The position numbers were made by a program, and so were the translations under genes. 64,000 nt of DNA from Myxococcales bacterium (GTDB lineage: Bacteria; Myxococcota_A; Polyangia; Nannocystales; Nannocystaceae): assembly GCA_020633295.1 (NCBI GenBank), contig JACKDW010000029.1, positions 1-64,000 of the forward strand, given 5' to 3'. Below, in pieces: positions 1 to 10,101 of this stretch. The notes under the pieces were generated by a model. The model saw nothing but the letters and a program-made list of their open reading frames with translations. It was not told the DNA's origin and did not search any database. Within the stretch, counting starts at the first letter, position 1. Each line of letters opens with the position of its first letter.

Positions 1-60
1 GAGATCGCCGAGTGAGCCGCGACGCGGGCGCGTACCGGCGTTCTGGTCTACACTGGCGCC

Positions 61-1068
61 GTGGTGGGTCGACCCGACACCCGCGCGCGCCCCCGCCTGC
101 GCGCCGGCGCGCTCACGCTCAGCGCCGCGAGCGCGCTCGTAGCGAGCCCGGCGGCGGCCTTCCCCACCGACCCGAACGAGGCCAAGACCTACGACACCGA
201 GCGCGCGACGCCGCCGCGCACGATCGGCGTCTCCGAGGGGCCGAGGCGCCCGGAGACGCCGACCCGCGCGCGCACGAGCGGCGCCGCGAGGCTCACGCCG
301 ACGGCGCCCGCCGGCCCCGCCGAGCTGCCGGTGTCGACGGCCGACGAGCTCGAGCTCAAGCGCCAGAGCGACGGCGACTACCTGTACGTCGACCCCGGGC
401 TGAACTTCACGGCGCGCTTCAACAACGACGGCACCGTCGACTTCGCCGACCGCTGGAAGCGACCCGACGGCCGCAGCCACGACCATGGGAGGTGCTGCGC
501 GCTGCCGCCGGGCTTCGGCATCGGCACGGCGATGCAGACCACCGGCCCGACCGAGTGGGTCATGTGGCTCGCGGGCATGGACCCCGGCGCGCGCCTCAAG
601 GCCGAGCTGCTCAAGAAGACGCTGCCGATGCGCGTGCGCCTGGCGGTCGAGTGGAACCTCGAGCTGCTCGCGCAGCGCTTCGCCGAGCTCGACGAGGATC
701 TGTACGCGGTCTGGAGCCGCGACGACGTCAGCCACGAGCGCCGGCGCGAGCTGCTGTTTCAGCTCTGGGACGACTGCGACGAGGCCTTCGAGCTCGAGCC
801 GGGCGACGTGCCCGGCGAGGCGCTCTCGGTCATCGACGAGGCGCGCAAGCACACGGCCGAGCGCGCGCGCCGGGCGATCGAGGCGTTTATTCGCCGCCAG
901 CTGCCGCGCGGCTCGGGCCGGCGCTTCACGGCCGACGAGCTGCGTCGCTACAACGCGCAGCGCGTGAGCCAGCAGACCTTCGACCCCTACACGCCGCGCG
1001 CCGAGCCGCCCCCGCTCAAGCGCGAGCGTGGTACACCGTGGGCGGAGACGCGCGCGCCGTCCGAGTGA
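61..1068 (+). CDS. Exported protein of unknown function
   Basis: 335 residues. The first ~34 residues look like a signal peptide: an Arg-rich start, an Ala/Leu/Ser core and an AAA-FP cleavage-like site. A Pro/Arg/Thr-rich stretch follows to about residue 95, then a charged, probably globular region. I recognise no catalytic motif. The GTG start is chosen because a TACACT hexamer (49-54) ends exactly 6 bases before it, a -10 placement repeated before many genes here that suggests a leaderless mRNA. A short frame ending in TGA at 13-15 may be the tail of another gene entering from outside the window. The frame is confident from codon use; function is unknown. Confidence 0.75.
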   Translation: MVGRPDTRARPRLRAGALTLSAASALVASPAAAFPTDPNEAKTYDTERATPPRTIGVSEGPRRPETPTRARTSGAARLTPTAPAGPAELPVSTADELELKRQSDGDYLYVDPGLNFTARFNNDGTVDFADRWKRPDGRSHDHGRCCALPPGFGIGTAMQTTGPTEWVMWLAGMDPGARLKAELLKKTLPMRVRLAVEWNLELLAQRFAELDEDLYAVWSRDDVSHERRRELLFQLWDDCDEAFELEPGDVPGEALSVIDEARKHTAERARRAIEAFIRRQLPRGSGRRFTADELRRYNAQRVSQQTFDPYTPRAEPPPLKRERGTPWAETRAPSE

Positions 1069-1102
1069 CGCGCTGCCGCGAGCGCGCGTCGGGATGGGAT
1101 CC

Positions 1103-2269
1103 ATGACGCAGAGCTTCGCCGTCGACCACGAACTCGCTCGCTACCGCGAGGATTACCCGATCCTCGCGCACACGACGTACATGAACAGCAACAGCATGGG
1201 CGCGATGCCGCGGCAGGCGACGCGCGCGCTGCAGGAGTACACGTCGCAGTGGGCGCAGGACGGCGTCGAGGCCTGGGAGCGCTGGTTCGCGATCATGGAC
1301 GAGGTCTCCGACGCGGCCGCGCAGTTCCTCGGCGCGCCGAACGGGCAGACCGCGCTCAACCAGAACGTCGCGTTCTTCCAGGCGTCGATCGCCAGCTGCC
1401 TCGACTTCTCGGGGCCGCGCAACAAGGTCGTGATCGAGAGCCTGCAGTTCCCCAACGTCATCTACGTGTGGGAGCGCTACCAGCAGCTGGGCGCCAAGCT
1501 CGAGCTCGTGCCCTCGGACGACGGGATGACGGTGCCGACCGAGCGCATGCTCGAGGCGATCGACGAGACCACCGCGATCGTCCCGCTCTCCCACGGGATC
1601 TACGTCTCGGGCGCGCTCCAGGACATCAAGGCGATCGCCCGCCGGGCGCACGAGGTCGGCGCGCTGGTGATGGTCGACGTCTACCAGACCGCGGGCGCGG
1701 TGCCGATCGACGTGGGCGAGTGGGACGCCGACATCGTCGTCGGCGGCAGCCACAAGTGGCTGTGCGGCGGACCTGGCACATGTTTCATGTGGATGAAGCC
1801 GGAGCTGCGCGCGCGCCTGCAGCCGCGCATCACCGGCTGGATGGGGCACGAGCGGCCGTTCGCGTTCCAGCCGGCGCCGATCGACTACGCGCGCGGCAAC
1901 CGGCACTTCCTCGGCGGCACGCCCTCGATGCCCGCGTACTTCGTCGCGCGCGAGGCGTTCAAGAACCTGCACGAGGTCGGCGTCGAGCGGATCCGGCGGC
2001 ACAACCTCGCGCTGTGCCAGCTGATCATCGACCGCGCGCAGGCGGCCGGCCTGACGATCCGCTCCCCGCTCGACCACGAGCGGCGCACCGGCTTCGTCGC
2101 CGTCGACTTCGAGGGCAGCGAGGAGGTCTCGAAGCAGCTCATCGCCGAGCACGTCAAGCACGACTGGCGCCCGAATTGCGGCCTGCGGCTCGGGCCGCAC
2201 TTCTACACGACCGACGAGGAGGTCGAGCGCGCGATGGAGCGGATCGTCGCGCTCGCCGGGCGCGCCTGA
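1103..2269 (+). CDS. PLP-dependent aminotransferase class V / kynureninase-like enzyme
   Basis: 388 residues, fold type I PLP enzyme. The Schiff-base lysine is in the motif GSHKWLCGGPG (near residue 215), preceded by a V-D-V-Y-Q-T aspartate region that would bind the pyridine nitrogen. This combination is typical of class V aminotransferases and kynureninase-like proteins; the substrate cannot be told from sequence. The N-terminal TYMNSNSMGAMP segment matches the usual cofactor-side start of the family. ATG 1103 is chosen over ATG 1094 because both are in frame and GGGAT lies just upstream. The gene runs parallel to and 34 bases after the exported protein gene, and 15 bases before a lipoprotein gene that appears to have its own promoter. 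Confidence 0.85.
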   Translation: MTQSFAVDHELARYREDYPILAHTTYMNSNSMGAMPRQATRALQEYTSQWAQDGVEAWERWFAIMDEVSDAAAQFLGAPNGQTALNQNVAFFQASIASCLDFSGPRNKVVIESLQFPNVIYVWERYQQLGAKLELVPSDDGMTVPTERMLEAIDETTAIVPLSHGIYVSGALQDIKAIARRAHEVGALVMVDVYQTAGAVPIDVGEWDADIVVGGSHKWLCGGPGTCFMWMKPELRARLQPRITGWMGHERPFAFQPAPIDYARGNRHFLGGTPSMPAYFVAREAFKNLHEVGVERIRRHNLALCQLIIDRAQAAGLTIRSPLDHERRTGFVAVDFEGSEEVSKQLIAEHVKHDWRPNCGLRLGPHFYTTDEEVERAMERIVALAGRA

Positions 2270-2277
2270 GGTACTAT

Positions 2278-2295
2278 CCTGTCCATGAGGACAGG
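2278..2295. promoter_or_regulatory. Perfect palindrome over the start codon, with a -10 element just upstream
   Basis: CCTGTCC-ATGA-GGACAGG is a perfect 7-base inverted repeat whose 4-base centre holds the ATG of the next gene. TACTAT at 2272-2277 ends 7 bases before the ATG, so transcription would start at or beside the start codon. A protein bound here would block both. It is one of five exact TGTCY-N4-RGACA sites in the window. The operator role is inferred. Confidence 0.5.
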
Positions 2296-3166
2296 CCTAA
2301 ACGGCGCCGCGCGCCTCGCCGCGCTCGCGCTGCTGATCACGCGCGCGGCGGCGTGCTCCACCGCGAGCCCGAGCGCCTCGGGCGGCGAGACGGACCTCGA
2401 GTCGAGCACCGGCGCGGCGACGACGAGCGCGACCGACGAGAGCGCGACGGCGGACCCGAGCGCCAGCACGACCGCCGCCGCGACCACCAGCGACGACAGC
2501 GACGACAGCGGCGAGAGCGGCGAGAGCGACGCGACGACGGGCGCGCCAGCGGGCCCCTGCGACCTCCCGCTCGCCGCGCCGCTCGACCTCACGCCCGGCC
2601 TGCAGGGGAGCTGCGGGTTCACGACGACGCACTTCGGGCGCGTCGCCACCGAGAACGTGCGTCAGTGCCTCGACCCGAGCTGCAACACCTGCACGAACGA
2701 CGAGCTGTTCCCGCTCGATCAGCTCCCACCGGACGCGCTGCCCCCGGGGGCCTGCGTGCACTTCGAGCACCGCTCCGAGATGACCGAGTCGGGCTGTGAG
2801 TCGATCGCGCTCGCGCTGTGGGAGGGCGCCCCCGAGGGCGCGCCGCTGCTGCTCGCGGGCGCGCGGCTCGGCAGCCCCGAGGTGATCGCCGACGTCGGGC
2901 TGCCGCCGGTCGAGCTCGCCGCGGCGGGGCCGATCGCGTGCGGCTGCGAGGAGGACTCGGAGCTGGGCTGCTGCGGCGGCGAGCTGACGCGCTTCGAGCT
3001 CGAGATGACGCCGGCCGGCGGCGCGCCGGTGACGATCGCCGCCGGCGCCAGCGCGCCGCTCTCGCTCGGCGACGAGCCCTACGTGGCCTCCGTGACCGTC
3101 GCGCACGCCGGCTCGAGCTGCGCCGCGCCGCGCGACTTCGTGACCTGGTTCTTGGTTCACTCCTGA
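2285..3166 (+). CDS. Cys-containing lipoprotein with Ser/Thr-rich linker
   Basis: 293 residues. Signal peptide with lipobox-like R-A-A-A-C at residue ~24, then about 70 residues rich in Ser, Thr, Asp and Glu that probably act as a surface spacer. The C-terminal domain (from ~residue 90) has 15 or more cysteines, including C-G-C and C-C-G pairs, which suggests disulfides outside the cytoplasm. No enzyme motif is seen. The start is set by ATG 2285, 7 bases after a TACTAT hexamer, and the ATG is enclosed in a perfect palindrome. The upstream aminotransferase ends 15 bases away. Function unknown. Confidence 0.8.
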   Translation: MRTGLNGAARLAALALLITRAAACSTASPSASGGETDLESSTGAATTSATDESATADPSASTTAAATTSDDSDDSGESGESDATTGAPAGPCDLPLAAPLDLTPGLQGSCGFTTTHFGRVATENVRQCLDPSCNTCTNDELFPLDQLPPDALPPGACVHFEHRSEMTESGCESIALALWEGAPEGAPLLLAGARLGSPEVIADVGLPPVELAAAGPIACGCEEDSELGCCGGELTRFELEMTPAGGAPVTIAAGASAPLSLGDEPYVASVTVAHAGSSCAAPRDFVTWFLVHS

Positions 3167-3227
3167 GTCACCCGCGCGCGCGCGTCGTGCCGAACTGAAC
3201 CTCGCTCGCCGGGATCCCGTAGTGGAG

Positions 3228-3525
3228 TCACCCGCGCGCACGTCGTGCCCCACAGCAGCGCGGCGGCGCCGAGCACCCGTCGGCCGCGCGTGAGCCACGG
3301 GAGCGCGACCAGGTCGCCCGTCGCGACAGCTCGACGTCGTCGCCGCTGCGGCGTCGCGTGATCGCGAGCAGCGCGTCGCGGCCCCCGTAGATCGCGTCGT
3401 CGCCAAACATGTCCTGAAACGCGAACGCGCCGCCGGGCCAACGCCGCGCCCGAGGTCACCGCCGCGAGCGCGAATTTTACAAGGACGTGGCGGCCGGCGC
3501 GACGACGAAGGGCGCGAGAAAACAT
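3228..3525 (-). pseudogene. Possible decayed coding remnant
   Basis: The 398-base gap 3167-3564 holds no intact gene. On the minus strand a protein-like stretch (MFGDDAIYGGRDALL..., then DVELS) appears to continue in another frame as ATGDLVALPWLTRGRR and a hydrophobic LGAAALLWG run, as if a frameshift had split a gene. A direct repeat, gagtcacccgcgcgc followed by cgtcgtgcc, occurs at ~3164 and ~3225. I cannot name a parent family, and chance coding in GC-rich DNA is a real alternative. Confidence 0.25.
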
Positions 3526-3564
3526 GACCCTTAAACCATGTTATTGCGCGGCGATCGTCGCGCG

Positions 3565-5151
3565 TCACAGCGCGCGCGCGGCGAACCACCGCGGCGTCTG
3601 GCCGTCGATGTCGAGCGTCAGCGCCGGCTCGGGCTCGAGGCTGTCGACGCGCTGCAGCACGCGCTCGGGGGTCAGCGTGTAGAGGTTGCGCGGCGTGATG
3701 ACGGGCTGCCCCTCCTCGTCGACGTAGCCGTCGGCCGGGCGGCTCCACATCAGGATCGTGCCGTCGTCGTCGATCGCGCTGACGTGCATCGGCACGCCGT
3801 CGAAGCGCTCCATGCCGTCGCCGCTGACGCGCACCACCGTCCCCGTCGCGATCGCGCCGTTGAACGTGAACAGGTAGGAGACGCAGGCCCACGCGGCCCA
3901 GCGCCCCGAGGGCGCGATCACGGGGTCCTGCGCGTTGGCGCAGTCCTCGTCCTCGACGTTGAGGTACTCGACGTCCTCGACGCCGACGCGCAGCATCGGG
4001 CCCGAGGGCGCGACGCCGACGACCGCGCGGCCGTCCTGCGTCGGCTTGAAGCGGTACGAGAGCGACGCCGGCTGCAGCGGCGCGACCACCCGCTCGCCGC
4101 GGCGCCAGTTGAGGAGCACGAGCGAGTCGCCGTCGGGCGCCTCGAGCACGTAGTGTTCGGGCGAGATCGCGGCCAGCGGCGTCATGACAAAAATGTCTCC
4201 AAGGACAGATTTTTCGATCACGCAGCGCGCCGGCGACGGCTCGCCCCCCCCGCCCTCGGCGCGCCAGCTCCAGCGGGTCAGCGCGCACTCGGGGTCGTCC
4301 AGCGGCACGCTGAGGCCCTCGCCGTCGGGATCGACGAGCCCGAGTCGGCAGTGCGCGGGCGGCCCGTCGCAGCGCAGCACGGTCGCCCACGCGGGCGCGC
4401 CGAGCCCGGGCGGCGCCGCCGCGCCGCGCCCGAGCTCCTCGATCGCCGCGCGCTCCCCCTCGAGGTCGGGCAGGCCGTACGCGCCGACGACCCCGCTCGC
4501 GTCGAGCAGCGGCGCCGACGCGGCCGCGACCAGCGGGACCGTGAACACGATCGGCGCGTCCGCGGCCGAGAGCACGCCGACGCGCTCGCTGCAGCCCTCG
4601 CTCGCGCCCTCCGCCGACGCGCTCGCGAGCCGCAGCGGCTGCACCTCGCCCTCCTCGAGCGCGTGCTCAAACGAGCTCGCCAGCGGCAGGATCGAGACCT
4701 CCGGCGCGCACGGGTTCGTCCACCACAGCGCGTCGCCGCGGCCGGTGAAGCCGAGCGACGCGTCGCCGGGGACGCGCACAGACAGGGTCCGCCCCCCCTC
4801 GAGGTCGATGTAGCTGGTGAGCAGCGCGGGCGTGGCCTCGCCCAGCGTCGGGCTCGGGGACCGCAGCGCCGCCCCGCGCCCGCGGGGATCGACGGCCAGC
4901 ACCAGCGACGCGGCGAGCTCTCCGCCCGACGCGAACCGCACGGTCCGCGCGCGCAGCAGCCCGCTGTCGTAGACGCGAAGGGTCCGCGCCCCGTCGACTC
5001 CTTGCCCGCGCTCGAGCCAGATCGCCCGCGCGTCCGCGTCGGTGTCGACGCAAGCCGAGAGCGCGACCGCGACTGCGCCCGCGCCCGCGAGCGCGAGGCG
5101 GGTCCCGCGGCCGATCACGCGACGCGTCTGACGACGTGACTTCACTCCCAT
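3565..5151 (-). CDS. Propeller-like lipoprotein
   Basis: 528 residues from ATG 5151. An Arg-rich N-terminus and Ala/Val core lead to lipobox A-L-S-A-C at ~residue 33, so it is probably anchored in an envelope membrane. The rest is beta-rich with recurring hydrophobic-Gly-Asp turns (for example APSGRWAAWACVSY) as in TolB/WD-type propellers, but no single repeat family is clear. It is convergent with the lipoprotein gene ending at 3166. The coding region contains an AT-rich palindrome, TGTCT-CCAA-GGACA at 4194-4207, flanked by A and T runs; the reading frame stays open through it. A longer start at 5211 is possible but puts a poor signal peptide first. Confidence 0.75.
   Translation of the reverse strand: MGVKSRRQTRRVIGRGTRLALAGAGAVAVALSACVDTDADARAIWLERGQGVDGARTLRVYDSGLLRARTVRFASGGELAASLVLAVDPRGRGAALRSPSPTLGEATPALLTSYIDLEGGRTLSVRVPGDASLGFTGRGDALWWTNPCAPEVSILPLASSFEHALEEGEVQPLRLASASAEGASEGCSERVGVLSAADAPIVFTVPLVAAASAPLLDASGVVGAYGLPDLEGERAAIEELGRGAAAPPGLGAPAWATVLRCDGPPAHCRLGLVDPDGEGLSVPLDDPECALTRWSWRAEGGGGEPSPARCVIEKSVLGDIFVMTPLAAISPEHYVLEAPDGDSLVLLNWRRGERVVAPLQPASLSYRFKPTQDGRAVVGVAPSGPMLRVGVEDVEYLNVEDEDCANAQDPVIAPSGRWAAWACVSYLFTFNGAIATGTVVRVSGDGMERFDGVPMHVSAIDDDGTILMWSRPADGYVDEEGQPVITPRNLYTLTPERVLQRVDSLEPEPALTLDIDGQTPRWFAARAL
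4188..4213. repeat. AT-rich palindrome inside a coding region
   Basis: AAAAATGTCT-CCAA-GGACAGATTTTT forms an imperfect inverted repeat around the exact core TGTCT-N4-GGACA (4194-4207). It is markedly more AT-rich than the surrounding gene. It belongs to the palindrome family also found at 2280, 7501, 8706 and 57850. Confidence 0.5.
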
Positions 5152-5370
5152 ACGCGCGTGACTCGTTCGCGAGGAGACGCGCCCGCGACTGCGGTCAGCC
5201 TGAAGGCGCACCGCGCTAGCGTATCAGCTCCGTTTCGCTCGGCGGCGAGAGAGCGGTGGATCCAGAGGCGTGCGAACGCGCCGGGCTCGCGCCGCGCTCG
5301 TTCGAATTCGTACGCGCACGGCGGGCTCACCTTGCGCGCAAGTGACGGTTGGGGCACGCTTGCGCGCCAT

Positions 5371-7407
5371 ATGGCCGGCGACGACCAAGATCAAAATCAA
5401 GACTTCTCAGAGGACGATCTTCAGCCCGAGGGCGCGCTGATGATCGACGAGGGCGACGAGGAAGGCGACGCGCTCGACGAGAACGGTCAGGGCAACCCGG
5501 AGATGGTCGCGGCGGCCGCGGCGATCGAGTTTGTGTCGCTGCCGATCGCCTGCACCAACGAGGGGAAGGGCGCCCCGCTGGCCATGGGCGTGCAGCGCTG
5601 GTGGGCCCAGGAGCTCGCGCAGCTCGGCGGCAAGGCGGCCGCGCCGGTGTTCACGGCCATGCAGGAGCAGAGCGGCCGGCAGGTCCCGGCGCTCATGGTG
5701 TTCCGCGAGGACTGGACCGACGAGCGCATCATCGAGGGCATCCGCCGGTTCCCGAACGCGCGCTACGGCGCGGTCACGAACATGCACGTCCAGGAGGACA
5801 AGCTCGTGTTCAACACCCGGCTCGTCGAGCTGGTGAAGTCGGGCGACGAGATCCGCGTGCAGGAGCTGCAGACGTGGAGCTTCGAGGGCGGCCCCGACGC
5901 CCTCGGGCCGCAGATGCACACCATGCTGAAGGACTTCGCGCTGCGCCTCAACGTCTCGGTCCAGACCGAGTCGTGGGACAAGGCCTTCGGGACCGATAAC
6001 CAGCAGGCGCTGGTGTCCTTCCTCGTCGGGCTCGGCAACCTCAGCGCGCTGCAGGGCCGCTGCGTGCCGACGACCTCGGACCAGCTGCTCTCGCCGCTGA
6101 TGGACGCGATCAACCGCGCGCCGGCCATGGACCCGGCGATGCAGGCGATCCACGCGATGACCGACATCCTCATCAACGGCCAGCCGGATCAGGCCGCGAT
6201 CCCGCTCTCGGTCCAGGCGCTGAACATCGCCGCGCAGAAGCGCAAGACCGACCAGGGCTGCTGGTATCACCTCGCCATCGTCCTGCGCCGCATCGGCGAC
6301 CTCGGCGGGGCCGTCAACGCGTTCCAGCAGGCGCTCAACATCAACCCGCAGAACCACAACGTCGCCGCCGCGTTCATCGACACGCTGCGCCAGGCGGAGG
6401 ACCTCGAGAACGCGCTCAAGGTCGCCAAGTTCTGCGTCGAGAACGGCAACGAGGGCCCGGTCGTCATGGCCCAGCTCGGCGGCCTGATGATCGAGAACGA
6501 CGAGTTCGACGAGGCCGAGCCGTTCCTGCGCCGCGCGATCGAGGAGGGCAAGGTCCCCAGCGCCTACGGCGACCTCGCGAACGTCCTCTGGGACAGCCCC
6601 GACGACGACCACCGCGACGACGACCAGAAAGAGGCGCTCTCGCTGCTCGCGGCCGCGGTCGAGCTGCCGCGCATCGCCAAGAGCTCGCTCGACATGCTGC
6701 TCGACCTCTACGAGGAGGACGAGGTCGAGGTCGCCGGCGAGCTGCTGCTCAAGGCCGCCGAGAAGCACGCGAACAACGGCGCGGTGCTCCGCTACGCCGC
6801 GAACATGTACCTCGACACCGACGAGCAGGAGAAGGCGCGCCCCTTCCTCACCAAGATCCTCGCGCTCCCGCGCCGCTCGCTCGACGACGACGCGTTCGCG
6901 CGCCGCGCCAAGCTCACGCTCGACATCGAGGAGTTCGAGGACCGCTACGACGCGGCGATCGAGGGCGTGCGCTCGTCCAGCACCAAGGACCAGGTCGAGG
7001 CCGCCCGCTTCCTGCGCGAGATCATCGCGCGCGAGCCCAACTACTGGCAGCCGCACCTGATGCTCGCGCTCGCGGTGCGCGGCTCCGAGGGCGACAACGC
7101 GGCGCTCGGGCACCTGATGAACGCGGTCCGGCTGCGCCCGAACGACGCCGAGATCCGCAACCTCATCGCCGCGATCATGCGCAAGCAGGGGCGCCCGCGC
7201 GAGGCGGTCGAGCACCTGCGGGCGGTCGTCGCGCTCAACCCCCGCGACATCACGCCGGTCGTCAACCTCGCCAGCTGCATGCGCGACGCGAACATGTTCG
7301 CGGAGTGCCGCCAGATCTGTCAGGCCGCGCTGCAGATGGTCCCCAACCACCCCGAGTTCACCAAGATCCTCGGCACGCTGCCGCCGCCGCGCGGCCAGCA
7401 GAACTAG
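5371..7407 (+). CDS. TPR-repeat protein
   Basis: 678 residues from ATG 5371. An acidic, Asp/Glu/Gln-rich N-terminus (first ~45 residues) is followed by a mixed domain to about residue 240 and then repeated 34-residue helical hairpins. Good TPR cores include the segments around LAIVLRRIGDLGGAVNAF, INPQNHNVAAAFIDTL and, near the C-terminus, AIMRKQGRPREAVEHL and LNPRDITPVVNLAS. No signal peptide, so probably cytoplasmic and a protein-binding scaffold. Upstream ATG/GTG codons exist (frame open from 5158) but give low-complexity Arg-rich additions. A strong hairpin follows the stop. Partner unknown. Confidence 0.85.
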   Translation: MAGDDQDQNQDFSEDDLQPEGALMIDEGDEEGDALDENGQGNPEMVAAAAAIEFVSLPIACTNEGKGAPLAMGVQRWWAQELAQLGGKAAAPVFTAMQEQSGRQVPALMVFREDWTDERIIEGIRRFPNARYGAVTNMHVQEDKLVFNTRLVELVKSGDEIRVQELQTWSFEGGPDALGPQMHTMLKDFALRLNVSVQTESWDKAFGTDNQQALVSFLVGLGNLSALQGRCVPTTSDQLLSPLMDAINRAPAMDPAMQAIHAMTDILINGQPDQAAIPLSVQALNIAAQKRKTDQGCWYHLAIVLRRIGDLGGAVNAFQQALNINPQNHNVAAAFIDTLRQAEDLENALKVAKFCVENGNEGPVVMAQLGGLMIENDEFDEAEPFLRRAIEEGKVPSAYGDLANVLWDSPDDDHRDDDQKEALSLLAAAVELPRIAKSSLDMLLDLYEEDEVEVAGELLLKAAEKHANNGAVLRYAANMYLDTDEQEKARPFLTKILALPRRSLDDDAFARRAKLTLDIEEFEDRYDAAIEGVRSSSTKDQVEAARFLREIIAREPNYWQPHLMLALAVRGSEGDNAALGHLMNAVRLRPNDAEIRNLIAAIMRKQGRPREAVEHLRAVVALNPRDITPVVNLASCMRDANMFAECRQICQAALQMVPNHPEFTKILGTLPPPRGQQN

Positions 7408-7429
7408 CGCGCGCCGCCGCGCGCGCGCT

Positions 7430-7462
7430 CGAGACGCCGCCTCCGACCGGGGCGGCGTCTCG
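7430..7462 (+). terminator. Hairpin terminator after the TPR gene
   Basis: Perfect 12-bp stem CGAGACGCCGCC / GGCGGCGTCTCG with a 9-base loop, 22 bases after the stop, followed by a weak pyrimidine run (cgttcttc). A plausible intrinsic terminator for a GC-rich genome; the short T tract lowers certainty. Confidence 0.55.
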
Positions 7463-7495
7463 CGTTCTTCACCCGGCGGCGCTCACCCGCCGCAG

Positions 7496-7519
7496 ATGCA
7501 TGTCTTAATAGACATACAT
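7496..7519. promoter_or_regulatory. Palindrome GATGcATGTCT-N4-AGACATaCATC
   Basis: 11-base arms with one mismatch around TGTCT-TAAT-AGACA. It ends at the stop codon of the minus-strand V4R-STAS gene, in the convergent gap with the TPR gene. It could serve as a weak terminator hairpin or as a binding site; it matches the window-wide TGTCY-N4-RGACA motif. Confidence 0.45.
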
Positions 7520-8553
7520 CAGCGTCGCCCCAGGATCTGCTCGAGCGCCGCCTGCACGGTCGCGAAGGAGGGCACGTCGGTCAGCGCCGTGCCGACCTCG
7601 ACGAGCGCCTGCGCGACGCTCGACGAGACGCCGGAGAGCAGGCAGCGCGCGCCCAGCAGGCGCGCGGCCGCGATCGTCCGCAGCAGCGCGTTCGCGGCCG
7701 ACGAGCCCACGATCGTCGCGCCGGTGAGGTCGAGGATCACGAACTCGGCGCCGCGGACGGAGACGGCCTCGAGCGTGCGCTCGGTCAGCGCGCTCGCGCG
7801 CAGCTCGTCGAGCTCGCCGACCAGCGGGAGCACGAGCACGCCCTCCCAGACCTGGATCAGCGGCGCCGAGAGGCTCTGGATCACGCCGCGCTGATGCTCC
7901 ACGAGCGCGAGCTTCTCCTGCAGCGCCTCCGTCGCGCCCTCGACCCGCGACTGCAGCGCGCGCTCGCGCTCCGACTTGAGCTCGCCGCGGAGGCGCTCGA
8001 GCTCCTCGGCGATGGTGCGCTCGTCCGCGTAGATCCGGAACTCGACCGAGAGCGCGTCGTCGTTCATGACGATCTCGTCCTCCTCGGCCCAGCAGCGCGC
8101 CCCGAACGCGTGCGAGAACACGCCGATGAGCTTGCCCTGCAGAAACGGGCAGCCCCAGCGCTCCTCGGCGCCGCGCAGCATCTGCAGCTCCCACGGGTTG
8201 TGCACGCGCACGCGCGCGCGACGGCGCTCGAGGTCGAGCTCGGGCAGCTCGAAGCGTCCCCAGCCCGCCGTCGACACGGCCGCGCCCCACGCGAGGAAGC
8301 CCTCGCCGAAGCTCGCGCCGAGCTGGGTGACCATCGCGTGATAGTCCTCGTCGGTCCCCTTGCTCGACTCGTAGGCGACGAGCAGGCGGTACAGCTCGAC
8401 GCCGCAGACGCCGACCAGCGGCCTCAGCATGCGGTACAGGCTCGGGTTGACCCAGAACATCACCGAGGGCAGCCCGAAGAAGGACAGCGCGCCGGCGTCG
8501 AGGTCCCAGCGGATCGGGACCTGGTTGAGCGTGATCTCGTGTTGGCTCGTCAT
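7519..8553 (-). CDS. V4R-like sensor with STAS (RsbR-type) domain
   Basis: 344 residues. The N-terminal half (to ~190) resembles V4R/heme-NO-binding-type sensor folds: a helical start, then ERWGCPFLQGKLIGVFSHAFG, which fits the cysteine-containing end of V4R-like domains. Residues ~195-235 are a charged coiled coil. The C-terminus (~235-344) is a STAS domain, with LVLPLVGELDELRA and the phospho-site-type segment ILDLTGATIVGSSAANAL. This layout is that of RsbR stressosome-type or anti-anti-sigma co-antagonists. It is probably a soluble signal-transduction protein; ligand unknown. No Shine-Dalgarno is evident before ATG 8553. Confidence 0.75.
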   Translation of the reverse strand: MTSQHEITLNQVPIRWDLDAGALSFFGLPSVMFWVNPSLYRMLRPLVGVCGVELYRLLVAYESSKGTDEDYHAMVTQLGASFGEGFLAWGAAVSTAGWGRFELPELDLERRRARVRVHNPWELQMLRGAEERWGCPFLQGKLIGVFSHAFGARCWAEEDEIVMNDDALSVEFRIYADERTIAEELERLRGELKSERERALQSRVEGATEALQEKLALVEHQRGVIQSLSAPLIQVWEGVLVLPLVGELDELRASALTERTLEAVSVRGAEFVILDLTGATIVGSSAANALLRTIAAARLLGARCLLSGVSSSVAQALVEVGTALTDVPSFATVQAALEQILGRR

Positions 8554-8609
8554 ACGTGGGGGCTCGCGGCGGCCCGCGGACTCCGCGCGCCGGGCCGCGG
8601 GGGACCGTC

Positions 8610-8740
8610 AAGACTAACCTGATTGATTGTACATGTTCAAACGCGCGGCGCGGCACCGCGCGCGCCGCCCGGCCGGCCGGCACAACAAACATGAACACAT
8701 ACACATGTCTACAAAGACATATAAAAATTCACGCGTCGTC
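8610..8740. promoter_or_regulatory. AT-rich divergent control region with palindromes
   Basis: The 256-base gap between the divergent V4R-STAS and Asp-Gly lipoprotein genes has an unusual AT-rich core. It holds TGTACATGTTCA (~8628) and its near-inverse AACATGAACA (~8688), and the exact motif TGTCT-ACAA-AGACA at 8706-8719 followed by ATATAAAAATT. On the minus strand TTGAAC-17-TTAGTC could be a promoter for the STAS gene. Roles are inferred. Confidence 0.45.
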
Positions 8741-8809
8741 GCTCGCGCCCGCTGCCGCGAGCGCAACGGCCCGGAGGCCTTGGTAGGATCGCGGTCGGAG
8801 TAGCCCGTG

Positions 8810-10036
<1,227 letters not shown>

Positions 10037-10101
10037 CGGCCACGGTCTCGATCGCGTGACGCAGACGCGGGCGCGGGCGAGTCGTCCGCGTCCGCGCGCG
10101 G

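Noticed and set aside
12..1106. Long plus-strand Arg/Ala-rich frame over the first gene
   Set aside because: Shadow frame typical of GC-rich DNA; low-complexity Arg/Ala protein with no domain.
5330..5371. Possible sigma-54 promoter before the TPR gene
   Set aside because: Only GG-N10-GC is met; the rest of the consensus is absent.
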